From: an uncultured Eubacteriales bacterium
GTDB taxonomy: Bacteria; Bacillota; Clostridia; Peptostreptococcales; Anaerovoracaceae
Assembly: GCA_900551415.1 (NCBI GenBank)
Contig: URWB01000023.1
Coordinates: 1 to 23,757 of the forward strand
Length of the DNA: 23,757 bases
Direction: 5' to 3'
The position numbers and the translations under genes are program-made. Of this stretch, positions 6,149 to 14,395 are shown piece by piece. The notes under the pieces were generated by a model that was not told where the DNA came from, did no database searches, and saw only the letters and a list, made by a program, of their open reading frames with translations. Each line of letters begins with the position of its first letter. The stretch's first letter is position 1.

Positions 6149-7629
6149 AGCATATTCCGGTTCTTGTGATTTTGTTCCCGCTTTGCGGCGCGCTGCTCTG
6201 TCCGCTTCTTGATAAACTCGCCAGGAATGTGGGAAAAAGAGCAGCGATTCTCGCATTGCTGCTTTCTGCGATCTGCGCGGCGACGCAGCTCGCACAGGTC
6301 GCGCGAAGCGGAGCTGCGATGCATTACAGGCTTGGAGGATGGCAGCCGCCGTACGGCATTGAGTTTGTCATTGACGGCATGAATGCGCCGATCATTCTGC
6401 TGGTAGCGGGGATCTCCTTTCTGACGGCGCTTTACAGCAGCCCGTTTGAGGACAGCGCGGCGCGACCGCAGCTTCGCGTGAGCGTTTATTACAGTACGCT
6501 TTCTTTTTTGGCAATCGGTCTTTTGGGGATGGCTTCGACAGGTGACGCCTTTAACCTCTATGTGTTTATGGAAATTACAGCGCTTGCGGGTTATGGATTG
6601 ATCGCGGCAGGCGAGGGGAAAGGACCGATCGCGGCTTTTCGTTATCTTCTGACCGGAACCATCGGCGCATCGATGTATCTTTTGGGGGTCGGATTTTTAT
6701 ACGCGGCCACCGGCACGCTGAATATGACAGATCTGGCCCTGCGGCTTTCCGGCAGGATGGACAGTCCGCTGGTGATTCTGGCAATGGGCTGCATGATTGT
6801 TGGTTTTGGCATCAAGATGGCGCTGTTTCCCTTCCATGGATGGCAGCCGGCGGCGCATTCCTACGCGCACGAGGGCGCGGATCCGATGATCGCAGGAATC
6901 ATGATCAAGATTCCTGCTTACGCGATGATTCGCTTCTTCTATGGCGTTTTTAAGGGAGAGGGCGAGGCAATGGAGTATTTTTTGCTGTTTCTCAGCGTGC
7001 TCGCGGTTTGCGGCGTGTTGTACGGTTCGCTTAAGGCTCTGCGCTATGATGTCTACAATAAAATTCTCGCATATTCCAGCATTGGGCAAGTCGGCTATAT
7101 TGCCATGGGCATCGCGCTCGGCAATGATTATGGTTTGGCCGGCGCGCTTCTGCACATTGTCAGTCATGCTTTCATGAAGTCCGGACTCTTCTATACCTCC
7201 GGCGCGTTGAAATACAAATTCGGTATCCATAATACTCCGGCGATGGGGCAGGTGTACCGCGAAATGCCGGTGACCGGAGGGACCATAACGATCTGCGCGC
7301 TGTCGATGATCGGACTGCCGCCGTTCGCGGGATTTTTCAGCAAGTGGTATCTCGCGCTCGGGGCAATTCAAAAAGGGCAGTATCTCTTTGTGGCGGCCTT
7401 GATCCTCAGCAGCCTGCTGAGCGCGATTTACTTTTTCCGGCTGCTCGAGCATTTGTATATGGACCCTAAAAAAGAACTGCGAGATCGTTATCCAAAGCGG
7501 GAGCTGCCATGGCAGATGCTGGCACCGATTCTGGTATCCGGTATGGTCATCCTCGGACTGGGCTTGTTCCATACATACATAGTAAGCGATATTTTCTCGA
7601 TGACACTGACGGAGGTGATGCGCGCGTGA
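6145..7629 (+). CDS. mrpD: Mrp antiporter subunit D (proton-conducting, NuoN/NuoM-like)
   Basis: This 494-residue protein with about 14 membrane helices is an antiporter-like subunit related to complex I NuoL/M/N. The helix-5 glutamate is present (FMEITALAGYG, E143), as are the helix-7 lysine (GIKMALFPFHGWQPAAHSYA, K224) and a following lysine (GIMIKIPAYAM, K255), the set used for proton transfer. A helix-broken discontinuous segment and AFMKSGLFYTSGAL follow, then the SMIGLPPFAGFFSKWYL motif. It overlaps mrpC by four bases and the next subunit by four (GTGA). It is the MbhH-equivalent member of the operon. Confidence 0.94.
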   Translation: MKHIPVLVILFPLCGALLCPLLDKLARNVGKRAAILALLLSAICAATQLAQVARSGAAMHYRLGGWQPPYGIEFVIDGMNAPIILLVAGISFLTALYSSPFEDSAARPQLRVSVYYSTLSFLAIGLLGMASTGDAFNLYVFMEITALAGYGLIAAGEGKGPIAAFRYLLTGTIGASMYLLGVGFLYAATGTLNMTDLALRLSGRMDSPLVILAMGCMIVGFGIKMALFPFHGWQPAAHSYAHEGADPMIAGIMIKIPAYAMIRFFYGVFKGEGEAMEYFLLFLSVLAVCGVLYGSLKALRYDVYNKILAYSSIGQVGYIAMGIALGNDYGLAGALLHIVSHAFMKSGLFYTSGALKYKFGIHNTPAMGQVYREMPVTGGTITICALSMIGLPPFAGFFSKWYLALGAIQKGQYLFVAALILSSLLSAIYFFRLLEHLYMDPKKELRDRYPKRELPWQMLAPILVSGMVILGLGLFHTYIVSDIFSMTLTEVMRA

Positions 7630-9185
7630 TAGAAAGTTTGAGACCGGCAGCGGCGGTCGCTGTCTGCCTTATGGCGGCGGCATTGATCCTGCTCTTTGGC
7701 AACCGAATACACCGCAATCTGCGCGAGGCGATTACCGTCATCGCGGCCATTTGCGCGGCGGGACTGATTTTTTCGATGGCTCCGGCTGTTGCGGCGGGAC
7801 ACGTTTATGAGGCGCGCCTATGGCAGATTGCCGAGGGAATCAAGCTGGGCTTCCGCACCGACGCGGCCGGCATGGTGTTCGCCTGCATCGCGAGCTTCTT
7901 GTGGATTTTGACATCCGTTTATTCCATCGGGTACATGCGCGGCCACCACGAAAAAAATCAGACCGGCTATTTCGCGGCCTTCGCGGTCTGCGTCGGTTCA
8001 GCCCTTGGAATCGCGCTGGCGGCGAATTTGATGACTTTTTTCATTTTTTACGAAATGCTGACAATCGCGACCTATCCACTGGTAGCGCATGGTCGTGACG
8101 CGACGGCGAAAAGCTCCGGCAGGAAATATCTTGCGTATACGCTGATCAGCGGTCAGCTCTTTTTCGCGGCAATCTGCGCGATTTATCTGCTCTGCGGAAG
8201 CGGAGAATTCGAGGCGGGTGGATTTTTAGCAAAAAAAGCGGTTGCTGTGCTGCCGTCCGACGCTGTTCTTTGCCTGTTATTTTTGATGATGATCGTCGGC
8301 GGCGCGGTTAAGGCGGGCGTCATGCCGCTGCATGGCTGGCTGCCGTCCGCGATGGTAGCGCCGACACCGGTCAGCGCGTTATTGCACGCGGTAGCGGTTG
8401 TCAAGGCGGGCGCGTTCTGTGTGCTTCGCGTGGTCTGCTATGTGTTTGGACCGCAGCTTTCGATTGCCTGCGGCGGTGCAAAGATTTTGGTCTGGGCGGC
8501 AGCCTTTACGATCATCGTATCATCGCTTATCGCGCTCAAAAAAGATAATCTGAAGGCAAGGCTGGCGTTTTCGACGGTGGGACAGCTTTCTTACATCGTC
8601 ATGGGAATCGCGGTCTGTGCGCAGGCAAGCATTGCGGGCGCAATCTTTCATATGGTGGCGCACGCGTTTTTGAAGATTACGCTCTTTATGTGCGCGGGCG
8701 CGATTTTTGTAACAACGGGCCTGTCGGAAATCAGCACTATGCGTGGGCTGGCAAAGCGGATGCCTGTTACGATGACGTGCTTTACCATCGCGTCTTTGGG
8801 AATCGCCGGATTGCCGCTGATGGCAGGTTTTGTGAGCAAATTCAATCTGATTCGCGGTATTCTGGCAATGGGGCAGCCGTTTTTTGCGGTGGTTTTGGTG
8901 GCTGCGGCGCTGCTCGCCTTAAGCTATCTCATGCCGGTCGCGCGGATCGTATTCGATGGAGGAGAAGGCGCGGGCGGCAGTTCGCCGCGGCCATCCCTTG
9001 ACACACATGGATATGCTGATCCGGCGCGAGGGGACGCGGCGCCCGCGATGCGCCTTCCACTGGTGCTGACGACGATTGCTGCAGTGCTGCTCGGCTGTGT
9101 GCCGAACGCAGGACCACGTTTATACGCGTTGGCGCAAATGGCGGCAGCCGCGGTGACAGGAGGAGGTGGCGGATTTGCGGGATAA
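7626..9185 (+). CDS. second antiporter-like subunit (MrpD/NuoL-type)
   Basis: This 519-residue, multi-helix protein belongs to the same proton-conducting family (Proton_antipo_M). It retains E143 (FYEMLTIATYPLV), K229 (GAVKAGVMPLHGWLPSAMVA) and K260 (HAVAVVKAGAF), plus HAFLKITLFMCAGAI and SLGIAGLPLMAGFVSKFNL. I chose GTG 7626, which overlaps the mrpD stop and has GGAGGTGA 7 bases ahead; longer readings would start inside mrpD. An insert of about 35 mostly polar residues rich in Gly, Ser and Pro (near 440-475) breaks the hydrophobic pattern before the last helix. It is translationally coupled to mrpD. Confidence 0.9.
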   Translation: MIESLRPAAAVAVCLMAAALILLFGNRIHRNLREAITVIAAICAAGLIFSMAPAVAAGHVYEARLWQIAEGIKLGFRTDAAGMVFACIASFLWILTSVYSIGYMRGHHEKNQTGYFAAFAVCVGSALGIALAANLMTFFIFYEMLTIATYPLVAHGRDATAKSSGRKYLAYTLISGQLFFAAICAIYLLCGSGEFEAGGFLAKKAVAVLPSDAVLCLLFLMMIVGGAVKAGVMPLHGWLPSAMVAPTPVSALLHAVAVVKAGAFCVLRVVCYVFGPQLSIACGGAKILVWAAAFTIIVSSLIALKKDNLKARLAFSTVGQLSYIVMGIAVCAQASIAGAIFHMVAHAFLKITLFMCAGAIFVTTGLSEISTMRGLAKRMPVTMTCFTIASLGIAGLPLMAGFVSKFNLIRGILAMGQPFFAVVLVAAALLALSYLMPVARIVFDGGEGAGGSSPRPSLDTHGYADPARGDAAPAMRLPLVLTTIAAVLLGCVPNAGPRLYALAQMAAAAVTGGGGGFAG

Positions 9186-9504
9186 AAGTGTAAAAAAGAA
9201 GGTTTATTTGCTGCTGGGCAGCGTGCTTGCACTTGCGCTTCTGACGGAGATTTTGTTCGCACACCCCCATCACCACAGGCTTTGGAACGTTGTGCCGGGC
9301 GCGGATATTTTGATTGGATTTGGCGGCGCGTGGCTTTTGATCCTGCTCGGCAAAGGTTTCATGAATAAGCTGCTGCGCAGACCGGAGAACTATTATGCGG
9401 AGCAGGCGGCGGGCAATGTGGAAGCAAAAACGGCGGCGTCCTCGCCTGCGGCAAAGCGCCGCGGAAAGACTTTGAAGCAGAAAGCAGGTGGCAGGCATGA
9501 GTAA
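9175..9504 (+). CDS. small membrane protein with HPHHH motif, Mrp-associated, function unknown
   Basis: This is a 109-residue protein with two predicted membrane segments (YLLLGSVLALALLTEILF and DILIGFGGAWLLILLGKGF) joined by a short loop HPHHHRLWNVVPG, then LLRRPENYY and a basic, Ala-rich tail. I have seen similar short proteins with a histidine loop and a 'PG...RPEDYY' pattern beside Mrp-like clusters, but I know no tested function. TTG 9175 is favoured because AGGAGGT lies 7 bases ahead; GTG 9166 would overlap the ribosome site. It overlaps its neighbours by 11 and 8 bases, so it is made together with the antiporter subunits. Confidence 0.75.
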   Translation: MRDKSVKKKVYLLLGSVLALALLTEILFAHPHHHRLWNVVPGADILIGFGGAWLLILLGKGFMNKLLRRPENYYAEQAAGNVEAKTAASSPAAKRRGKTLKQKAGGRHE

Positions 9505-11284
9505 TCTTTTGCATCCGGGATTGATGCTGCTCTCGGGATCCTTGTTGCTGCTGGTACTGCCGGACAAGTGGATCAAAGCGGTCATGTCGGCTGCGGCGCT
9601 CTGCGCTTTCGTGGCGGTGTTTACCTTGCGCGAGGGCGACGGGATGTTTTTGCAATTGCTGCCGCAGCTTCGTATGCAGTTTCTAGCGGTCGATCGCCTG
9701 TCTTGGGCGTTTGTGCTGATTTTTGCGATCGGTGCGGTGCTGGCGGGTCTGTTTGCCTGCCATACGAAAAACAAGTTTGAGGCTGCTGCGGAGACGGCTT
9801 ATGCGGGCAGTGCGATGGGGGTTGTGCTGGCAGGCGACTGGATCACGATGATTCTCTTTTGGGAGGTCATGGCGATCGCCTCCTGGCTGGTCGTCATATC
9901 ATCGCGTACGGAAGCTGCGTCGAAGGCGGGCTTTCGTTATCTGCTCATGCATATGCTGGGCGGCAATCTCCTGCTGGTGGGAATCGTGCTGAAGGTCAGC
10001 GGCGGCAGTTTCGATGTCACCTGTCTGACGGGCAGGGAGGACGCTGCATATTGGCTGATGCTCGCCGGAACAGCTGTCAATGCAGCAATCCCGCCGCTGC
10101 ACGCATGGATGCCGGATGCGTATCCGGAGTCAACGCTCGGCGGCACAGTCTATTTAGGGACGTATACGACGAAGGTCGGCATTTATACTTTGATCCGTTT
10201 GTTTGCGGGCGCGGAGCTTTTGCTGTATTTCGGCGTATTCATGGCGCTGTTCGGCGCGCTGATGGCCCTCCTGGAAAACGATCTGCGCAGACTGCTTTCA
10301 TACCACATTATCAGCCAGCTCGGCTATATGGTTGTCAGTCTGGCACTGGGGACGGAGCTTGGCGTGGACGGTGCTGTCGCGCATGTGTTCGGCAACATAC
10401 TCTACAAAGGAACGCTCTTTATGTGCGCAGGCGTGATTCTGGCGGCAACCGGCAAACGTAAGATTACGGAGATGGGCGGGCTGGCTCGCAAACTGCCGGT
10501 GACGGCAGTCTGCATGGGGATCGCTTCCCTTGCGATTTGCGGATTTCCGCTTTTCAGCGGCTTTGTCAGCAAGGGTTTGATTATGAACGCGATCGCAGAG
10601 AGCGGCAGACCGCTGACAGAGATTCTGATGCTGATCGCCAGTGTCGGCACGCTGCTTTCTGTGGGGCTGAAGGTCAATTATTTTGTGTTCTTCGCAAAAC
10701 CGCATCCAGCGGGAGCTGCCCATATGACAGAGGCAGCGCATACGCAGAGGTGCCTTGCCGAAGCGATCGCAGGCGCGCTGACCGTCCGTCCGGAGCTTGT
10801 GCTGCGCAATATGCGCCTTGCGATGCTGCTGGGTGCGGCAGGCTGCGTGGTGACCGGTGTGTTCCCGCAGATCATGCAGGGTGTGACGCCGTTTCTCTCA
10901 GATGGACACCCGTATACGGTCGATCATATCACGCAGTATTTGGAACTATTCGCATCGGCAGCGATCGCTTTCGTCATGTGTCTTCCGCGCATGGCGCCGC
11001 ATGAGGGAATCACGCTCGACGCGGATTGGCTTTATCGGAAACCGCTCAACGTGACGGTCGCGGCAATTTCCTCCGCTTGTGAAGCAGGCTTCAGCCTTGT
11101 GGGACAATGGGCCGCCGCTGTCACGCAAAAGGCGAATCAGTTGATTTGTAAAGCGCAGGGCGCACCGCGCGGGCTGGAGGAGGATGATGTGCTGCAAAAA
11201 CCGGCAGGCAAGCTGGTGGCACTGAATTTCGTCATGTGGATGGTGATCACCGGCGGCGTGTTTGCGCTGATGTTCTGCATTTGA
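9497..11284 (+). CDS. third antiporter-like subunit (NuoL/MrpA N-terminal-like)
   Basis: This 595-residue protein, the last of the operon, is a further NuoL-type proton-conducting subunit. It keeps the helix-5 glutamate (FWEVMAIASWL, E123), PPLHAWMPDAYPE, the second lysine (TYTTKVGIYTLIR, K226), HVFGNILYKGTLFMCAGVI and ASLAICGFPLFSGFVSKGL. The residue at the usual helix-7 lysine position reads Asn (GTAVNAAIPPLH, N195). There is a C-terminal extension with extra helices, but no DUF4040 domain. ATG 9497 overlaps the previous gene by 8 bases and has an AGGTGG site; GTG 9488 is a weaker alternative. A probable terminator follows at 11340-11388. Confidence 0.88.
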   Translation: MSNLLHPGLMLLSGSLLLLVLPDKWIKAVMSAAALCAFVAVFTLREGDGMFLQLLPQLRMQFLAVDRLSWAFVLIFAIGAVLAGLFACHTKNKFEAAAETAYAGSAMGVVLAGDWITMILFWEVMAIASWLVVISSRTEAASKAGFRYLLMHMLGGNLLLVGIVLKVSGGSFDVTCLTGREDAAYWLMLAGTAVNAAIPPLHAWMPDAYPESTLGGTVYLGTYTTKVGIYTLIRLFAGAELLLYFGVFMALFGALMALLENDLRRLLSYHIISQLGYMVVSLALGTELGVDGAVAHVFGNILYKGTLFMCAGVILAATGKRKITEMGGLARKLPVTAVCMGIASLAICGFPLFSGFVSKGLIMNAIAESGRPLTEILMLIASVGTLLSVGLKVNYFVFFAKPHPAGAAHMTEAAHTQRCLAEAIAGALTVRPELVLRNMRLAMLLGAAGCVVTGVFPQIMQGVTPFLSDGHPYTVDHITQYLELFASAAIAFVMCLPRMAPHEGITLDADWLYRKPLNVTVAAISSACEAGFSLVGQWAAAVTQKANQLICKAQGAPRGLEEDDVLQKPAGKLVALNFVMWMVITGGVFALMFCI

Positions 11285-11339
11285 TACGGAACTATGCAGA
11301 AAGGCAGGATATCTTCCGCAAGAATATGGCATGAAAAAG

Positions 11340-11388
11340 GAATCGGATCAAGTCGAAGGCTTCACGCTGCTGCTCCGGTTCTTTTTTG
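11340..11388 (+). terminator. probable terminator of the mrp operon
   Basis: GAATCGGA (11340-11347) pairs with TCCGGTTC (11374-11381) with one G-U pair, directly followed by six T. The loop is long (26 bases). It lies 55 bases after the last operon gene and before the next promoter. Confidence 0.6.
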
Positions 11389-11449
11389 CGAACAGAATGC
11401 GTATCAGCGAGGAAAGCCGCGATCCGAAGCGGATCAGCGCCGGCAATGA

Positions 11450-11478
11450 TTGAAATGCCTCACCGGCTGTGATAGAAT
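11450..11478 (+). promoter_or_regulatory. promoter of the GTPase-NYN gene
   Basis: TTGAAA (11450-11455) and TAGAAT (11473-11478) are 17 bases apart. A 6-bp hairpin, GATCCG-AAG-CGGATC, lies about 20 bases upstream (11420-11434). The gene starts 46 bases after the -10 box. Confidence 0.7.
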
Positions 11479-11523
11479 GAAGGCAGAGGACAAACCGATC
11501 TATAGGGAGGGACAGACAGCAGC

Positions 11524-14343
11524 ATGAAGGTTGATAAGCTGACGATCGGCATTTTGGCGCATGTCGATGCAGGAAAGACGACATTATCAGAGAGTATTTT
11601 ATATCTGACCGGTGTGACGCGGACACAGGGCAGAGTGGATCACAAGAACGCCTTTTTGGATCATGACGAGATTGAGCGCAATCGTGGGATTACGGTCTTC
11701 GCCAAGGAGGCGCGCTTCGCGTTGGGCGAAAAGCAGGCAGTACTGCTGGATACACCGGGGCACGGGGATTTTAGCAGTGAGGCGGAGCGTGTGCTGCAGG
11801 TGCTGGACTACGCGATTTTGGTGATCAGCGGTACCGATGGCGTGCAGAGCCACACGCAGACCTTGTGGCGCTTACTTGAAGCCTACGATGTGCCGACCTG
11901 GATCTTTGTCAACAAAATGGACCGACCGGAAACGGATCGCGGCGCGCTGCTTGCCGGAATCCGAAAGACGCTCGGTGCAATCTCTGCGACCGCTTCCGGC
12001 GGCGTGTTCGCGGACTTCGGGAGACTTGCGGAGCTTGAGACACGAGAGGAAATTGGCGGTGCCAACGAAGCCCTGCTGGAGGCTTTTCTCGAGGAAAAAC
12101 CCTTTGCGTCCGCGGAGCTTCGCGCGGCAATTCGCGCCAGGCAGCTGTTTCCGGTTTGTTTCGGCTCCGCTCTCAAAGGTGAGGGCGTGCGGGAATTTTT
12201 AGATTTGCTGGAGCGGTATACGGACGGCTTCGGTACGGACATGGACGCGCGGCCAAAGCCGGGTATGGATGACAAAAACGCCTCAAAAGCGCCGTTTGGC
12301 GCGCGGGTATTTAAAATCAGCCGTGATAAAAAAGGCAACCGTCTGACCCACCTGAAGGTAACGAGCGGCACGCTGAAAAACAAGATGGAACTGGTAAACG
12401 GACAAAAAGCGGAGCAGCTTCGTCTCTATCATGGAGAAAAATTCGAGCTGACGCAAGAGGCCGCAGCCGGAGAAATTTGTGCGGTGCTCGGACCGACAGA
12501 GACATACGCGGGACAGGGTTTGGGGATCGAACAGGGAAGCACGCTGCCGCTTTTGGAACCGCCGCTGACATATCAGCTGATTTTACCGGAGGGGAAAGAC
12601 CCAACACAGGCGATGCGCGAGCTGCGGGAGCTTGGAGAGGAGGAACCGAGTCTGCATTTGGCGATGCATGCCGAAAACGGAGAAATTCATGTGCAGGTGA
12701 TGGGAGAACTGGAGCTGGAGATTCTCCGAGACTTGATCGCGCGCCGTTTCGGTATGCAGGTCACGTTTGGGAGCGGAAGCATTTTATATAAGGAAACGAT
12801 CGCGGCGCCGGTGCTTGGCATCGGACATTATGAACCGCTGCGGCATTACGCGGAGGTGCAGCTTTTGCTGGAGCCGCTGCCGCGGGGCAGCGGACTGGTC
12901 TTTGGCTCTTTGGTTAGTGAGGATGCGTTGGATCGTAACTGGCAGAGATTGATTTTGACGCATCTCGCCGAAAAGGCGCATCGCGGCGTTCTGCTCGGCG
13001 CGGAGATTACGGATATGCGGATTTCCATCGCGGCAGGCAAGGCACATTTGAAACACACCGAGGGCGGGGATTTCCGTCAGGCGACTTATCGGGCGATCCG
13101 GCAGGGGCTGCGCAAGGCAGAGAATATTTTGCTGGAGCCTGTCGCGCGTTTTCGGATAGAGCTGCCGACAGAAAATACCGGAAGGGCGCTGACGGATCTG
13201 GAGCGCTTTGGGGCGCAGGCCGCGGTCAGTGAAAGTGACGGAGAGACGACGGTGCTCACAGGTTTGGGACCGGTGGCGTGTCTGAAGGATTACCCGAAGG
13301 ACCTTCTTACATATACGAGAGGGCAAGGCAGCATGAGCACGATGCCGGCGGGTTATCAGCCATGCCATAATCAGGAGGAAGTCGTGGCTGAGGCAGGATA
13401 TCTGCCGGAGCAGGACCTTGAAAATCCGACAGGCTCGGTCTTTTGCGATCATGGCGCGGCAGTCTACGTGAACTGGGACGAGGTGGACGCAGCAGCGCAT
13501 CTGGACGGCAGCCGCGTGCTGGCTGCCGCGGAGCGGCGCTTTTATGGCGGGGAAGATGGAGAATCGCAATTAGACGATGATGTGTTCGGCGCGGACACAG
13601 ACACTGCGGGCAAGGCCGCGCAGCTGGGCGGTGCAGACAGTAGGCACAGCAGTCAGGCCAGTGCTGCATCGGCAAAGGAGCTGGAAGATATTTTTTTAAG
13701 AACTTACGGCAGGAGCAAGCGGGATGAGGCACTGCACCGAGAGAGTCAAAGCAGGGGCACTCGCAGGCCGCCTGCCGGAGAAAATTTCCCTCAGCCAAAA
13801 TGGAAAACTGCCGCAAAAATCGGTTCGGACAGCGAGAGGGTCAACATCGCGCCGGCGCGCCCGCTTTATGTGATCGATGGCTATAATGTGCTGTTCGCGT
13901 GGGAAGAATTCGCGGCGTTGGCGAAGGACAATCTTGACAGCGCGCGGGAGGCGCTGCTGGATGTGCTGCAGAACTATCAGGGGTATAAAAAAGTGGACAT
14001 GCTGGTCGTGTTTGACGGCTACAAGCTCGCAGGGAATCCGGGCACGCGGCATGATTATGAGAAGCTGAGCGCAGACGCGGGTGTTTTTCGGGTCGTTTAC
14101 ACCCGGGAGGCAGAGACGGCGGATCGCTATATTGAAAAAGTCATATACGAACAGGGCAGACGGCGCCCGCTTTGGGTCGTGACCTCAGATCAGCCGGTAC
14201 AGATGGCAGCACTGGGCGACGGCGCAGCGCGGTTTTCGGCGCGGGAGTTCTATGCGGAGGTGGCAGGCGCTTCGGCGGAAATTCGCGCGAAGCTGGCCGC
14301 GCAGCGCAAGGAGCGGAATCTGCCGTTTCAGGATGTGTTTTGA
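11524..14343 (+). CDS. TetM/EF-G-like translational GTPase fused to a C-terminal NYN (YacP/Rae1-like) nuclease domain
   Basis: The 939-residue protein starts with a full translational GTPase: G1 AHVDAGKTT (12-20), G2 RGIT (54-57), G3 DTPGHGDF (76-83) with catalytic H80, G4 NKMD (130-133) and G5 SALKG (215-219). EF-G/TetM-like domains II-V follow to about 650. A polar, low-complexity linker (about 670-775) leads to an NYN/PIN-like domain (779-939): VIDGYN (D785), VVFDGYKL (D831), REAETADRYIEK (D867) and VVTSDQ (D889), the acidic residues expected for metal-dependent RNase activity. Its closest known relative is YacP (Rae1 in B. subtilis), which cuts mRNA in the ribosomal A site. The GTPase part probably binds the same site. 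It is often annotated as a tetracycline resistance protein; I see no evidence for that. AGGGAGG precedes the ATG by 13 bases, rather far. Confidence 0.88.
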   Translation: MKVDKLTIGILAHVDAGKTTLSESILYLTGVTRTQGRVDHKNAFLDHDEIERNRGITVFAKEARFALGEKQAVLLDTPGHGDFSSEAERVLQVLDYAILVISGTDGVQSHTQTLWRLLEAYDVPTWIFVNKMDRPETDRGALLAGIRKTLGAISATASGGVFADFGRLAELETREEIGGANEALLEAFLEEKPFASAELRAAIRARQLFPVCFGSALKGEGVREFLDLLERYTDGFGTDMDARPKPGMDDKNASKAPFGARVFKISRDKKGNRLTHLKVTSGTLKNKMELVNGQKAEQLRLYHGEKFELTQEAAAGEICAVLGPTETYAGQGLGIEQGSTLPLLEPPLTYQLILPEGKDPTQAMRELRELGEEEPSLHLAMHAENGEIHVQVMGELELEILRDLIARRFGMQVTFGSGSILYKETIAAPVLGIGHYEPLRHYAEVQLLLEPLPRGSGLVFGSLVSEDALDRNWQRLILTHLAEKAHRGVLLGAEITDMRISIAAGKAHLKHTEGGDFRQATYRAIRQGLRKAENILLEPVARFRIELPTENTGRALTDLERFGAQAAVSESDGETTVLTGLGPVACLKDYPKDLLTYTRGQGSMSTMPAGYQPCHNQEEVVAEAGYLPEQDLENPTGSVFCDHGAAVYVNWDEVDAAAHLDGSRVLAAAERRFYGGEDGESQLDDDVFGADTDTAGKAAQLGGADSRHSSQASAASAKELEDIFLRTYGRSKRDEALHRESQSRGTRRPPAGENFPQPKWKTAAKIGSDSERVNIAPARPLYVIDGYNVLFAWEEFAALAKDNLDSAREALLDVLQNYQGYKKVDMLVVFDGYKLAGNPGTRHDYEKLSADAGVFRVVYTREAETADRYIEKVIYEQGRRRPLWVVTSDQPVQMAALGDGAARFSAREFYAEVAGASAEIRAKLAAQRKERNLPFQDVF

Positions 14344-14395
14344 TAAAGCTGCGGTAACAGCGCTTTGTGAAGCGACGTTCCTTCATGCGCACAGA

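Noticed and set aside
12784..13569. Minus-strand open frame of 261 codons opposite the GTPase gene
   Set aside because: No recognisable domain, and it is complementary to conserved GTPase domains IV-V.
11524..14343. Tetracycline resistance gene
   Set aside because: It is related to Tet(M), but the domain IV loop differs, an NYN domain is fused, and there is no mobile-element context.
14355..14390. Possible fourth, reversed partial copy of the interspersed repeat (GCGCTTTGTGAAGCG)
   Set aside because: Only about 15 bases resemble the GCACTTTGCGAAGCGC block of copy A, too short to support.
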